A stretch of DNA of 64,000 bases from Whalleya microplaca (GCA_022497155.1 MU385764.1:249427-313426); one strand, 5' to 3'. Positions 1-12,285 are shown, counted from the stretch's first letter. Made by a program: numbers and translations. Notes: generated from the letters alone by a model not told the origin.

Positions 1-1139
1 TTGAGACCCTCGGCGGTTGGGCCCGAACTGTCGTTGTTGGCCGTGCTCGCCTTGGGGGTATTCCCATGGGTGTTATTGCCGTCGAGACGCGAACCGTTGA
101 GAACGTCACACCCGCCGACCCTGCGAACCCTGACTCCGTCGAACAGGTCTCCAATGAAGCCGGTGGTGTCTGGTACCCTAACTCTGCCTTCAAGACTGCC
201 CAAGCCATCAACGACTTCAACTATGGTGAACAGCTCCCTCTTATGATCCTCGCAAACTGGCGTGGTTTCTCCGGTGGCCAGCGCGACATGTACAACGAGG
301 TACTCAAATACGGATCGTACATTGTCGACGCCCTTGTCAAGTTTGAGCAGCCAATCTTTGTCTACATCCCACCGTTCGGCGAGCTGCGTGGTGGTTCTTG
401 GGTCGTCGTAGATCCTACCATCAACTCAACTGCTATGGAGATGTACGCTGACGTTGAATCCCGTGCTGGGGTGCTAGAGCCAGAAGGTATCATTGGTATC
501 AAGTACAAGAAGGACAAGCAGCTTGAGACCATGACCCGCCTGGACCCAACTTACGCTTCTCTCAAGAAGCAAGCTGCTGACAACAGCCTGAGCAAGGAAG
601 AACTCGAAGAAGTCAAGGCAAGAATGGCAGACCGCGAGCAGCAACTTCTCCCGATCTACGCGCAGATCAGCATACAGTTCGCCGACTTGCACGACCGTGC
701 GGGTCGCATGAAGGCCAAGGGTACCATTCGCGACATTCTCGAGTGGAAGAATGCGCGTCGCTTCTTCTATTGGCGCGTGCGCAGACGTCTCAACGAGGAG
801 TACATCCTTAAGCGCATGGCCGCAGCCTCTGCTTCATCCAAGGTTACCGAGCCGAGCAGCGCTGCTCTCGACGAGAACCGCCAGCACCACCTCAGGCTTC
901 TGGCCGCCTGGTCTGGCATTTCCAACTTCGACCGTAGCGACAAGGACGTGGTATCCTGGTACGAGGAGAACGCGCAGACTATCTCCACCAAGATAGAGCA
1001 GATCAAGTCGGACGCCGTCGCGCGCGAGATGGCCGGCCTCCTGAGAGGCGATAAGTCCGCGGCCCTCAAGGGCCTCAAGGATATGTTGCATATGATGCCG
1101 GTGGGCGAACGAGAGGAGATCATGAAGTTTTTGAAGTGA
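1..1139 (+). CDS. ACC1: Acetyl-CoA carboxylase, C-terminal part of the carboxyltransferase domain (5' partial)
   Basis: This is the 3' end of the cytosolic multidomain acetyl-CoA carboxylase, which makes malonyl-CoA for fatty acid synthesis. The reading frame is open from base 3 and continues in frame through the methionine at 66, so the apparent start at 66 is internal. The first residues ([19 protein letters not shown], then [11 protein letters not shown]) are the hallmark of the second half of the carboxyltransferase domain. Further on, [25 protein letters not shown] and the [19 protein letters not shown] block follow in the usual order. The last ~120 residues are the helical C-terminal tail of fungal enzymes, ending EIMKFLK with TGA at 1137-1139. 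No intron is seen in this part. The biotin carboxylase and biotin carrier domains lie upstream, outside the window. Identification is very secure from family knowledge. Confidence 0.97.
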   Translation, partial: ETLGGWARTVVVGRARLGGIPMGVIAVETRTVENVTPADPANPDSVEQVSNEAGGVWYPNSAFKTAQAINDFNYGEQLPLMILANWRGFSGGQRDMYNEVLKYGSYIVDALVKFEQPIFVYIPPFGELRGGSWVVVDPTINSTAMEMYADVESRAGVLEPEGIIGIKYKKDKQLETMTRLDPTYASLKKQAADNSLSKEELEEVKARMADREQQLLPIYAQISIQFADLHDRAGRMKAKGTIRDILEWKNARRFFYWRVRRRLNEEYILKRMAAASASSKVTEPSSAALDENRQHHLRLLAAWSGISNFDRSDKDVVSWYEENAQTISTKIEQIKSDAVAREMAGLLRGDKSAALKGLKDMLHMMPVGEREEIMKFLK

Positions 1140-4100
1140 GATGTACATGTGTGACGGACTGGCCTGAATGAATGACTGTACTGGGGAACGACATGAGGCT
1201 TGTGATGGGGGTAAGGGAGGCTAGGGCGGAAGGGCATATACATAGACCGGGCGGAGTAAGGAGAGAGGACTACCAACCCCTTTTCGTGTATACAATATCT
1301 ACTTTTTTTTCGGTTGCTACGCTCTCAGTCTTTCGTCTGGTCTGGGTTCATTCACGGTTGGTTGGCGCTTGTGTCTGTATGTCTCGTCTGATGTCTTGGA
1401 TGAGGATGAGGATGACGATAAGGAGGATGGCGGTGAGACGGAAACTATATACCTACCTCGTGGTCTCTGATGGTGGGTTTCATAAAAAAGAGCCCTGGGG
1501 ATGAGATGAGATGAGGGATGCATGTACTGCTTTATACGAGATACTACTACTACGGGTGTTTGTGAATTGAAATAAGAATGAGGACGACGAGTTAAACAAA
1601 AGACTTGTGTTTCTTACTACGTACTGCTTAACTCGTTTGCTTGCGTGTTTGATTGAATCAAGTCTGACGTCTTGCCAATATGAGTCTCTGCTAAGGGTAG
1701 TAGGACTTAGACCGAGTGTCTGTACGTATGCTCTCTTGCGACTGACTAGTAAAGAGCTTCTACACGATATTGAATGAATGGGTGACCGAGGTTCGGACAC
1801 TTGACTAGAAGAGTTCAATTGATTTTAAAATGTATATATAGAGCGAGCGAATCTCCCAAGGCAGCTCACTAGCATCGAAGGTAGGGGGTTCGTCAGATAT
1901 GGTGTAGACAGGGCGGTGGTGATGATGATTATTGAGATGTGATTGTACTATGTTGCTGAACTATCTTGAATGCTTTTCTTGGATACCACAGCTATGAATG
2001 GAAATACATCCATTCTCGAGGCCGAGTGAATGGTGCCCTGAGCTAGGAATGTACACACCCGCATCAGTCGACGGTCTATATGTATTATCTTCTTGGCGAT
2101 GAGTGGTTCTACCGGGAGCGGGGTAGAATTGCAATTGTCGGGAAGGGAGATACTAGGGCGGCCACGATGTATTAGAGACGTTAGAGATACATGTATATAG
2201 TGTGAAGTCATGGCTCCCGCAATCCAGGCCCTATGGAACATCAGGTGATACCGTAATCAATCATCCAAGCTCAGGTCCTTCACCATTGTTGATTGGATGG
2301 TTAGGATATCTAGGTCAAGGGGGCTTATTAGAGATGGACCGGGTACCAGGTAAATCGTCGCTATATGCAGATGCCCTGTCAATACAACGTAGCGGAGAAA
2401 ATATACTACGGTCAATTTTGCCCCCAAGCCTTCTATTCGGCGTGTATATTGATTGTTGACTTTTGGGGGCCCCTGTACCATCTATATAGATTATCTTATG
2501 TTACATACCAGAGATCCTGGGGTGATCTGGAGATAGCTTTAAGGTTCTGATAGCGTTCATATTTGGCATGTACTGAAATTGCTCGCCATTAAACGATGAG
2601 ATGGTAATAATACAGGTGCTAGGACAGCAATCCTACAATTCGACATGTAGCTGAAAAGCCTCATGAGGAAATTGATGGCTTATGGTAAGAAATAGTGCCA
2701 CGGTAATTTCATATTCATAAAGTCGTCCGTAATTCCTTTTTCTCCATCAGAGATTCCAGATGAAAGCTGTAATACAACTAGAGAATAAGTTCATCTGTTC
2801 CTTGGTAAGGCTGACCTTCTACACTTTGGAAGGTGTTAGCAAAGTTACTTCCAGTTCCTCACAGCACTATTGGTGTTTCACCGTGGCACATTTCTCAAGT
2901 ACTCTAAATCCAGGAGATGTAACGTCGCAGCAGATACTTTTTCTTGGAGAACCTCAGGTGGTACACCGTATGATATCTGGTGGCACCGGTTCTTACAAAA
3001 CCACAGATATTAAGTGATAAACCTGGAGGTCCCTGTCGCTCCCCACAAACAGGAGAGTTTTCTGTAGACACATGAAATACTAAGCTACGTCCTTATAGGG
3101 AAATCGTTTCGCGGTGGGTATCCCAAGGACTTAAGGTTGGCTGGCTAACCCCTGAACATTCAAAGATGAGACATGAGGACTTGGTACATTTACCGAGACA
3201 GTGGCGCGGATTTCCTCCAGGGGTGTTACTAGAAGAGTCGCCAACAGATCACTAACAGCCAATCGCGTCTAGCTCCAACGATATCTGACTGAACGTTGTT
3301 CCAGGAGTTGAATTCAACTTCATGTGCTAAATTATAGTATGATGAGCGTGGTAGACGGTGGTCTAGATACATGTTGAGGGCGAGAGAGGTATCCTCTAAT
3401 ACACCTTGTTGTCAGGATTCCTTGCATTTAGCAGTCCCCAGCAACTTCCTTGGCCTTGAATTGGTCGACGAAGAAGAAATTTTGAGTTAATATCGAGCTC
3501 GTCTAAGCGGCGCAAGTTACTGCTCAAGCAGAGCCTCCGAACTCATAAGAAAAGTGTAATTTCAGGAAATGTCCCTATACTCAACTGCAAGCTCTGACTG
3601 CAGATAGGGAATATAAAATGCTCACTATGCTGTATTCGTACTGGAATCATTATCTTCTCGTTGAATTTTTGTTTAATGATATAGATAAATACATAAACTC
3701 ACCGCCCTTGCCTAATATGATATCATAAGCGTCTATAGGTAACCTGCACAATCATAATTGATTATACTGCGAGTTTTTTACGATATTGCACTGCCTTAGT
3801 CAATGTCACACTTACAACTAAAGGGACAGCGCGCAGCTCTAAATAGGAGGTCTTAAGTTGACTATTGTTATAAGCTCTAAGGAGGAGGAAAAACCAGTTG
3901 TGTGTGAGGAGGCCTAGGGCACCTAGTAATAATGGAGCCTCGGATCGGCGTAACTGTTGATCCGGTGGACCCCTATAACAGCCCCTATAACAACCTTTAA
4001 GCCTGGCTCTGTGACAGTCAACTTAAGCCTAGTTGGGCACTTGCCATTTTATCTCAAGATGGGCTCATGCTGACGATGACTGGAATAGTAGCCTCGCTAT

Positions 4101-6455
4101 AAGCTACGGCCTTAGCGTATCGCCTCTTCCTGAGGCTCACTCTATCGTGAACGACAGGATCTGTAAATAGATCGTCATTATGGACGTACGCACTTCGATA
4201 ATATATCTATTATAGGGAGGGTCATATATAACTTAGACAAGGACAATGCTAAAAGCAGAGCTATTCGTTTTTAAGGCCGTGAAAAATGACGAGGCTCAAG
4301 GTACACCTGTGTTGAGAACTTTGTCAGGTCTTGACAAGGAAAGGGTCGGCTTACTTACCTGGGAAACCTTCAGCGAGCTAGTTGTGTACATGTACTTTCA
4401 GTGAAATGTCAGATTAGCTCAGTCTCATCATACGATAGGTGAGGATTGCACTCGGAAAGTGCTATCACAATAGAAATAACACTATATACACGCCGAAATC
4501 CGTGATACTAGATAATCGTATAACTGAAATATGAAAATATAGAGTACGGCTAAATACCTTATACTAGTTGTACTTGGGTGCTTGAAAATTTCAACATTGC
4601 GGCCCGAATCTGGCTCGGATGTATTGATAGCTGGTAACAAATACGTTTTAATCTAGATTCGAAGTACGTTTTAGAGGTATTGATATAGCATTGTGAATCG
4701 GTGGATACGATCTAAGCTGGAGCTCAAAATTAATTAAAGTAGCTGTTGCTATTCATTACTATGCCTTTAACAACACATACACTATTTTCTTATGCTATAA
4801 TTACTAGTGTAATATCTTATAGATAGAACTTCCAATTCATCTTCTTAGTACAACTGGCACATACTTACATCTAGCATCTGTCAAGTGACCTTCTAAGGCC
4901 TAATTTTGCAATATCATCAGCACCACGGGATCTGATGCTTTGACTCCCCTCAAAGTTGGTCAGCCAGTAATTGGGATCAAATCGTTGAGCTCACTTAAAC
5001 ATCGCCACATTGAAAATTTAGAAGTTGCATATTCATATCACTTTGCAGGTGACTGCAGCCATGAAGTGACCTAAAATATTTAGTATCTCCCCCTTAATTT
5101 TAATCGCCTTTAGGCACAATATCATCCCTGTATGAGAGGGTTGCTAAGCTCACTGGAGGTGGGAACCTATATGTTGTGTCGAATATCAAGCCATAGGACT
5201 TGCAACTCTAATACTTTTTGCGCTTTCATATCTACGAGGTAGGAAGGTTCTGGCGAAGTTATCGTGATTCGTTCTACTAAAAATGCCAATTTAGGACAAG
5301 GTCTTATGTAAGGCTTTTATATCTAACCTATCGAATCTCCCATTCTGAGCCTCGATATGAGGCTATCGCCAATAGCCCTGACCTTGTAATCATTCTTGAG
5401 GTATGAGAGCCACATTGTCCGGAAGAGTTCCGGAAAAAGTTTCCTTGCAGCTTATGGCACCGTGCTCAGGTGGCGTCTATAGTACTGTTTGATTGGAGAG
5501 CCGTAGAAAGGGATCGTCATATATGCACAAAGCTTATTTCCTTTTTCTCCGAGCTGTCAGCCCTGTCGCAGACCCTGAACATTGTGATTCTCGATATGCA
5601 AGATCTGAGGAACCTGCAGATCGATCGGGCATCGACAGGCTGACGTCTCCCAGGGTTGGCCCATCAGCACCTATCGGAGCTCGCTGTTCAGCCCTTCATG
5701 TCATATGAAGCACACTCGCGCTAGACAATGTATGGGCGGCCGCACAGACTCTCACTGCAAAAATGTGGCTTGCCCAACGTAAGGCGTTGCCATCCTGCTG
5801 CCATCGTATGTAAGTTCGATGCACTCGGAGATCCTAAACTCGAGATTTTCAGGAACCTGCATATGTCTCATACGAGCTGACCTCTTCTAAACTACATGAC
5901 GACTTGATGTCCTAACGTAGCTGTCTGTGATCAGCGTTACCGACAGAATGGTTACACTTTGATTATGTGGTCTACTAGCGTAACGTCCGCACGGCTGCTA
6001 CATCCGTCTTTACGTGGTGATGAGTAGCAATAGTTCTCAAAGCGCATAGCAGCTCGTTTACTTAGAAACTTACAATACTTTTCATGCTGTTCGTAATAAA
6101 GACTACTAGTAAATTCTGCACCCTAAATAAGTCAGCATTTGCAGAGTGACATGAATAAACCCCAATAATTGTACCAATTTAACGTAGGCTCTGAAATCTA
6201 GTACATGTATGCAACAGTCGTTAGTGTATCACGAGACAAAGTGAAGCTGCGGGTGGCCGCATCTGGCCCGGTTCTGCTACTGAATGTTTCTAGATCCGGA
6301 CTGATGATGGTGGTACAATCAGAATATCCCGAAGTACAAAAAGCGCCTGTATTTTTGACTATGCTGCCATATACTCGTATATATTTTACCCATCCTTGAA
6401 TCCTGATTCATAGAACAATTGTATGGAAGATCTCTAGAAATACACTGCATGTCTT
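1140..6455. other. Long gene-poor interval between ACC1 and the velvet gene
   Basis: About 5.3 kb. The first few hundred bases are the ACC1 3' flank, with GAT/GAG-rich low complexity around 1400-1430. From about 2.5 to 6.2 kb the sequence is AT-leaning with stops in all frames. The only open frames are short (85 codons or fewer) and lack codon bias or recognisable motifs. A small GC-richer patch lies at about 5560-5710 without a recognisable protein. Both flanking genes end here (ACC1 on plus, velvet on minus), so this is a convergent 3'-3' interval and its length is not explained by promoters. It may be decayed repeat sequence, but I could not find terminal repeats or transposase/reverse-transcriptase motifs. 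Confidence 0.6.
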
Positions 6456-6984
6456 TCACCGATGATGTGGCGAACGAGGAACCCCAAATCCACCGTGGCG
6501 ACGCAATCTTCGCAGAAGTGACTGTTCGTCGGCGGCTGTAGGACTTTATATTAGCACCAAACCAACTGTTCAGACTACATGACTTACAAGGGACATCAGC
6601 AGCCACACTTTGATCGTATGCAATGATTTCCCTCGATGTCGTCGATGCGGCAATAATTGCCTGGGGCCCTTCAAAGGAGCTGTAATCCATTTGGATAGCG
6701 TTCACGCGGAGGGTGTAGCTGCCGGCGTAGCTCAACACGAGGTCTGGGAAGACAGCGTATTCCAGGGAGTTGTTACTTCGGGATGCGGATCTGTCTGTGA
6801 GGGCTTGGCTAGACATTGATAGCGTACCGTACAGCTGATCTTCGACAACGCGTCCGTATGGGTCGAGTAGGACGACCTGTACGAAGTCATAGGCAGCTTC
6901 GCTGTCAGAGCTGACGACAAGTGGCGGATACAGCACCGCTCCTGCTTGGACTTGGGACGGAGGTTGGACTTCGACAGTGACCAT
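6456..6984 (-). CDS. Short velvet-domain regulator
   Basis: Velvet proteins are fungal transcriptional regulators (VeA, VelB, VosA, VelC) that couple light, development and secondary metabolism. Predicted exons, complement: 6984-6588 and 6535-6456, joined across a 52-bp intron (donor GTAAGT, acceptor CTACAG); 158 aa. Exon 1 carries VEVQPPSQVQAG, LYPPLVVSS, a FVQVVLLDPYGRV strand and FPDLVLSYAGSYTLRVNAIQMD, all typical velvet-fold segments. Exon 2 supplies the conserved basic C-terminus EQSLLRRLRRHGGF. Reading through the intron instead gives an aberrant tail down to 6319, so the spliced form is preferred. The start is the ATG at 6984 in a CAGCCATGG context; an in-frame ATG at 7086 would add an unconserved-looking leader. 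It is much shorter than VeA or VosA and has no second domain. Which velvet subclass it belongs to is uncertain. Confidence 0.82.
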
Positions 6985-9769
6985 GGCTGCGGTGTCTTGC
7001 TTTGAGAAAGAATGGTTGTTATGAACAGCTGCTTTCTTTAATATAAAACAAATGTGTTCTGCTCGGTGGCTAGATCCAGCCATCATGGTGGAATAGGCTG
7101 CTGCTTTTAAACTATTTCAAGTGCCGGTAATACCATAAGAGCCTCAAAATCTTGATGCCTCGACACCGGAGTGCAATGCCAAGCAGACTGAATCACACAA
7201 AAGACTTTTTCCTGGCGGATACTTCCGCAAGGAGGAACCTTGTGTCGTGTGAATATTGCCCGTGGTGAGTGAATTTTGGGATGACAAGGGAGAGACTTCA
7301 AAAATACGACCCGACTCATACCATTACAAGCTTGTAGATACATGCTTCATCCACCTAGGGTCCGAGTCCAGGCAAAGCAACGCCCTTCTCTCTATCGACC
7401 AAATGTAACACGTAATTTTCAAAAGAAGCTATACGCGGTGGCAGGTCCAGGCCGGTGTGATGGGCATTCTCATTCAATACCTCGCAGCGGAATCCTTGTT
7501 CATGTTTCTTCTTTGCCTCAAGCCTAGTAAACATGACGGAATAGGTACGATACGGTCAACGATGTCTATAGCGAAGGTGTTATTTAGAAAGGCTTGACCG
7601 AGCCGCGATGGCCCTGCGGGTGATCATCCAGCTAGTGCCTGTTGTTATAAGGTAAACACGTGTACTAGGGGTGTAAAAATAACAAGTAGGATCAGTAATC
7701 CAAAATAGAAGCAGGGATCCCTGCGGCTTGAGTGAGATAGGTACTCAAAATGAGCTTTGTAGCTAGCACTATTAAAAGTTGTATACATCGTGAAAGGCGT
7801 GCGATGTGTTTTAATTTTTCTTCATGAAGCCAAGAAAATAATAAGAGTGAAGTCACTGAGTACTGACAGGGGAATAAATCGTCAAGGGTGTGAGACGTGC
7901 AGGGGTTACCAGGTCCCTGGATACGGCTTTCTGTGCGATGGCCTATCACGGCTGTTTTCTTGTGCCCGAATACTTTAAAGAATCTCAGTGAAACACCAGA
8001 AAAAGAAATGGACCTATTCGAATTACATACACCCATGATGTATTGTCGACTATATAACACAATATATATCATTCATTGCGGCTAATCGGCATGGAAACTT
8101 GGGGATATTTGGGTATTCGTTAAGTGGAACGACGTACCAAGTAAAACAGAAAGCAGCGCTTAGACCACATAATGAATGACAATATTCATAGTGTTCTAAC
8201 AGTGAATACTAAATAACCAGAAGCCGACATTAGGCAGCCTCAGCTAGAATATATGACGAACAGGACTAATACGAGTCCTCGATGGCTCTCTACAACTTTT
8301 GAGATATGTAGTCCTTAGTTTTGTCAATATTTCAGAGTATTCATACTAGCGTTGCTTTTCAGAAAGGCTCTTGTTATGACCGAAACAAATCTTAGACAAT
8401 ATTATCATATTCCTGATGTAGGCAACAATACATGACGCTTTACAGGCAATGGAAAGATATTCATAGGTCGAGTAGACATTAGATATAAACACAAAATACC
8501 TGAATTAATAGAAACAGTCCAGGAGACCACAAGCGTATGGCGACTATGGGCTCTTTTCAAATTTTTTTGTCAAGCAATTCTTTCGTGATTTCCCGGTGAA
8601 TAGGAAAGGCGACAACAGATACTTGGGGCTACCGTTACATTCCACTGCAAATACACATTATTGGTTACTAGGCTAGGTAATTGCAACGGAATGTATAGCA
8701 ACTCAGGTTAAGTCCAGCTTGTATAAATAAGTGAAAACTCTAAACCTTAGAGGGAAGTAATGCCATATCAAGTACCATTTGGAATCATTTATGCCGTTCT
8801 CGGGCCATCAACGTCGCTGGTATTGGACTGACATTGAGACTTGATTTCATCTTAGGTGCCAAGATCGACAAAGGTGCATAAATTCAACGTTCTGGAAGTC
8901 TTCTGTCTTGGATCCATTCTCATCCCCAGGCGATATTTAGCCACGGCTTATCCTTGTGGTACAGTCGGCGCCACATCTACTAATCAGTACGCAACACCCA
9001 ATCCATAGGTTGAGTACGGGGTCTTACTCGGTAAACGCCTTGCCGGGACTGGTCTGTGGATGGGATGGGGGTATTAAGCGGTATGTGGGCTGTCTTACCA
9101 AATTAAACAGGGGCAGCTTCTTTTTCAGCAATAGAAGGAATTAGACAGGCCCCCAAGGTCCACAGAGATTCTTCTTCGGGAGCAGAGCCTCATCGCCATT
9201 GTTTCACCTGCTGCCCTCGGAATCATACGCAGGGGAAGGTTGGACATGCGAGATCAAGAGCTGAGCTTCCAATCCATCGAGGAGCCATGCATCTCTCCTT
9301 GGGCTAACCTAGACAGTACGACATCTAGTAAAATCCTAATCTAAAGTTAGATGGGTTCTGGGCTCCCCTGACGTACCTAATATGCAATTGCCGTATGGGA
9401 ATAAGATGATCTTGAAATTTCTTGCCCATCCAGTGGAGATATGAAACTTCCTACTACAACCGTTCGATGATAGCAGCACAATGTGTATCTTGGCATCATC
9501 AGGGGCAGAATTGACTGGATATGGTAGACCCGTGATAATATTCATCACTCGCATGGAGGGGCATTATTGGTACACTTAGTATGTACAGTAACGGTCACAA
9601 ACCCACACATTCTGGCGAGCAACGGAGGCTTCGCTAATGCTCCTGGGGTGTGTTCCATACGCACTCTGCGCATTTTCCTAGACAGCCAATGACTGAGCTT
9701 CTAGCCACCCAACCTCCATCACAGTCCTCGATCCAGTGATGCACCAAAGGTGGCTGCTTATGTGACATG
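6985..9769. other. Intergenic interval upstream of the velvet gene
   Basis: The first few hundred bases should hold the velvet promoter (minus strand), which has AT-rich TATATTAA-like sequence near 7040. The rest of the ~2.8 kb has only short open frames (up to about 126 codons at 7692-8072, minus) without recognisable motifs or coding-like composition. I see no RNA gene or mobile element. Confidence 0.5.
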
Positions 9770-10249
9770 TCATGGGACTTTGGTGCGCAACTGAACACCA
9801 TGCCAGCCCTTCATCTGATCGCCCAACACGGCATTGACCATTCTTTGTTGCTTCAGCATGGTTGCGCCTCGAAACTTCTCGGAGGTGATCTCAATCCCGT
9901 ACATCGACCCGCAACCGCCTGATATATCTTGCACCATGAGCTCGACCGGGGAGAATTCAGCGGTCAGCTTATCCCATATAGCAGACTCGGCATCGTCAAG
10001 ATAGTCGGGTTTTTCGGGACCCGGAGGTGTTGTTGGGGAAGCTGTCGCATTCGCTGCCGCATCGGAGGAAGTGGAGTAGGGATGTCTGCGAAGCTCCCAG
10101 AGTGTGCCCGGACTTCTGGAAGTCGACAAGGCTCTCGATAGGTATGGTGAAGGTGTGCTCAAGGGGGTGACAGCTCGCGATACACGAGAGCCCTGCCGAG
10201 CTGCTCTAGCTGCACTAGCTGCAAGACGACGGCATTGATGACATAGCAT
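9770..10249 (-). CDS. BolA-like protein, probably mitochondrial (Bol3/Aim1 type)
   Basis: BolA-like proteins work with monothiol glutaredoxins and late iron-sulfur cluster assembly factors; the Bol3/Aim1 branch acts in mitochondria. The single exon encodes 159 aa from the ATG at 10249 (MLCHQCRRLAASAARAARQG). The N-terminal ~70 residues are rich in Arg, Ala and Ser with few acids, as expected for a mitochondrial presequence. The C-terminal ~75 residues form the BolA domain: IWDKLTAEFSPVELMVQDISGGCGSMYGIEI, then the FRG-x7-QRMVNAVLGDQMKGWHG helix-turn region with the conserved HG. The open frame extends upstream to 10444, but that part contains a tandem repeat (LHS units) and lacks targeting features, so I place it in the 5' leader. 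Domain identity is secure; compartment is inference from the presequence. Confidence 0.9.
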   Translation of the reverse strand: MLCHQCRRLAASAARAARQGSRVSRAVTPLSTPSPYLSRALSTSRSPGTLWELRRHPYSTSSDAAANATASPTTPPGPEKPDYLDDAESAIWDKLTAEFSPVELMVQDISGGCGSMYGIEITSEKFRGATMLKQQRMVNAVLGDQMKGWHGVQLRTKVP

Positions 10250-10304
10250 ATTGACAAAGAATGGAATTTGCCGTGTGGTCGCCTCAGGGCGAAGTGCCAA
10301 AATA

Positions 10305-10335
10305 TGCAGACTGTGCAGACTGTGCAGACTGTGCA
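10305..10335. repeat. Tandem 9-mer repeat in the BolA 5' leader
   Basis: About 3.4 copies of the unit TGCAGACTG occur just upstream of the BolA-like start codon. In the frame of the gene it would read as repeated Leu-His-Ser, but it lies before the preferred ATG at 10249. Confidence 0.8.
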
Positions 10336-10961
10336 AAGCTGTTATGCTGTGTGTATTCCTACACGACTTGCTTGATCGCGTTTCCAATGATGTGCTGGTA
10401 ACTACGTCGTAGAATTGTGAAGATCGCAAAGCTAAAGTTAGCATTCAATGATGACCGTCAAGACAAGAAAATCGGTTAGATAACGTGAGATAACACTATT
10501 CCTGATACATGAATATACCATGGGGCTAATAATATCCCATTAACCGAGCTTGTGCATTCCACCAATGAGTCGGTTTGTGATTACCTGTCGGTATTCATTT
10601 ACAAGGTATAGGATATCTGCAAGTGGCTTACTTAAGGTTAATACCGAGGATTGGCCCCCAGTTCGATGGATTCTGATTTATAATATGCCATAGCTTTATA
10701 ACAACTTTATACTATCAAAATAATATGAGAAAACATTTTTTTTCTCTCTTTAGCTCTATTAAAAAAAAGACTCAGTTATGTACAGACTTGACTGATATAT
10801 GACATTCCTTACATACTGAATCAACACTGTGAGTCAAGTCAACTTTTTCGATGGTTAGGTCCACTGGAAGGACCCGAGATTTCCATGCCTACGCTATCTT
10901 AAGAAGCTAGCTAGTTCATTTCCACGTTTCATGGGTCGCCCTTCACCTTAGAAAGTAACCG

Positions 10962-10967
10962 TATAAA
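10962..10967 (+). promoter_or_regulatory. Candidate TATA box before the 11112 short ORF
   Basis: TATAAA inside ACCGTATAAAGTTG, about 150 bp upstream of the ATG at 11112 and followed by a pyrimidine-rich leader. Position and context fit a fungal core promoter; no transcript evidence is available. Confidence 0.4.
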
Positions 10968-11111
10968 GTTGTTCTCAACAACCCCGTCTATTAATAAGTA
11001 GACGAACGATCTTTTCTTGTCAGCCCCCAAAACTTCTGCATCAACAAGCACACGCGTCTACCCAGTCTAATCGTTCCTTTCTTCAAGCTTCAATTCCTCC
11101 TGACAACCACC

Positions 11112-11207
11112 ATGAAGGAACTTCCCCTATTGCTGCTGCCTAAACCTCGTTCTCGTTCTCGTTATAGTCAGACCAGTTATGGGAGTCCACCACCACGATA
11201 TCCCTAG
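11112..11207 (+). CDS. Candidate 31-aa small peptide or upstream ORF
   Basis: The ORF opens with an ideal fungal initiation context (ACAACCACCATGAAG) after a leader-like sequence and encodes a 31-residue peptide. It starts MKELPLLLLPKPRSRSRY and ends SPPPRYP. It has a hydrophobic Leu patch followed by RS and Pro-rich sequence. A second 31-codon ORF begins 12 bases after the stop (ATG at 11219). No longer frame follows within 1 kb. It could be a genuine micropeptide, an upstream ORF of an undetected spliced transcript, or the start of a gene whose body has decayed. I recognise no family. Confidence 0.3.
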   Translation: MKELPLLLLPKPRSRSRYSQTSYGSPPPRYP

Positions 11208-11447
11208 GAAGGTTTCAAGATGATCAGTCTTCAATGTCATCAGCAATATGGATGGCCTGAGCCTGACATCCAGCCCTCAACCGTACTTTCCATTAACTTT
11301 CTAATCAGTCTATAAGACTGCCTCCTCTTTCTCCCTACCTGTTGCATCCAATTCCAGTAAGGTCCAAGGTATCATGCCCTCCAGTTTATGATCTCCCATG
11401 ACTTGATTGCCCACGTGACGACTAAAAAAATAAAAATAAAAAGTCGA

Positions 11448-11472
11448 TAGGTAGGTTATCTAGCTACCTATG
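11448..11472. repeat. Inverted repeat built from the TAGGTAG motif
   Basis: ATAGGTAG and CTACCTAT face each other across a 9-base spacer, a perfect 8-bp stem. The GGTAGG/CCTACC element recurs in many other intergenic regions of this window. Confidence 0.7.
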
Positions 11473-12116
11473 ACTAAGTCTTGAGGCATGAGAGTCAAAT
11501 GGAGGAGTTCTCTTACAAGAAGTCGCTTGCCGGGACGAGATGGAAGACTAGAGAATCGAAAATAACCTGAATTTTTCGTGATATTTTTGGCTGAATTATA
11601 CTAATTGATAGAGAGCTATGATGATCTTACATAGACGTAATATGAGGATTATATAGAACTATGAGTTGATATTAAAAGCGGTATATTATATGAAATATTA
11701 TTAACCTCATGATTCTCCTTGGCTGGAAATAAAACTTCCAGACAAAATACAATTCCTATATTGCTCCCTCAAATGCAACACTGCAACCTCCTTACTAGGG
11801 AACATCATGGCAGTCACATAAAGCCCGATAAAATGCTTGGTGGAATATAGACTGGGCTGGGTACCTTCTTTTTGTGTCGTTCGTCTAAATAGTGTCTAAA
11901 CATCTTAAAGGTAGAAGCCACCCCATAAAGTGTATCTTTCACGTACTAGTGCTAAATTAGACTTAAGGAGATATAGGACCGTGGACCTAAGATGAGTGAA
12001 GATCTCATATTGATCGAGTTGAACGATATACATCCCTTTGTGTCTTTGTAAAGGCAACCACGAAGCCTTCAGAGGGGAATCTTAGGTGAATATCATGATA
12101 CACCGAACAAATATGC

Positions 12117-12139
12117 CTTTCTTCTTCTTCTTCTTCTTT
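12117..12139. repeat. CTT/TTC microsatellite
   Basis: Six to seven consecutive CTT trinucleotides within a pyrimidine run, in the non-coding interval upstream of the gene at 12415. Confidence 0.9.
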
Positions 12140-12278
12140 GAGCTGACACGGGCCGTGAAACAATGCTGTTGTTACTACCCTGAACAAGAGAGCCATCGAT
12201 ATGAATTGTCAAAGAAATAGAAGTCACACAATAGCCTTGATAGCAGCCATGAAAGAGTTGGGATACACAATATTCATC

Positions 12279-12285
12279 TATATAA
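12279..12285 (+). promoter_or_regulatory. Candidate TATA box of the Cys/His protein gene
   Basis: TATATAA lies about 130 bp before the ATG at 12415 and is followed by a CA-rich leader (ACAACAAACCAACCCAATC) of the kind seen just before fungal start codons. Confidence 0.45.

Larger units (their letters stand above)
10250..11111. other. Intergenic interval with a plausible plus-strand promoter
   Basis: The left part is the presumed BolA promoter. From about 10860 the sequence changes: a TATAAA at about 10962, then a C/T-rich, A-poor leader with many CAA/CTTC stretches running to a strong ACCACCATG at 11112. This looks like the promoter and 5' leader of an expressed fungal gene, but only a very short ORF follows. 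Confidence 0.45.

Noticed and set aside
6319..6455. Extended C-terminus of the velvet frame
   Set aside because: Arises from reading through the GTAAGT...CTACAG intron; the spliced form restores the conserved LLRRLRRHGGF ending.
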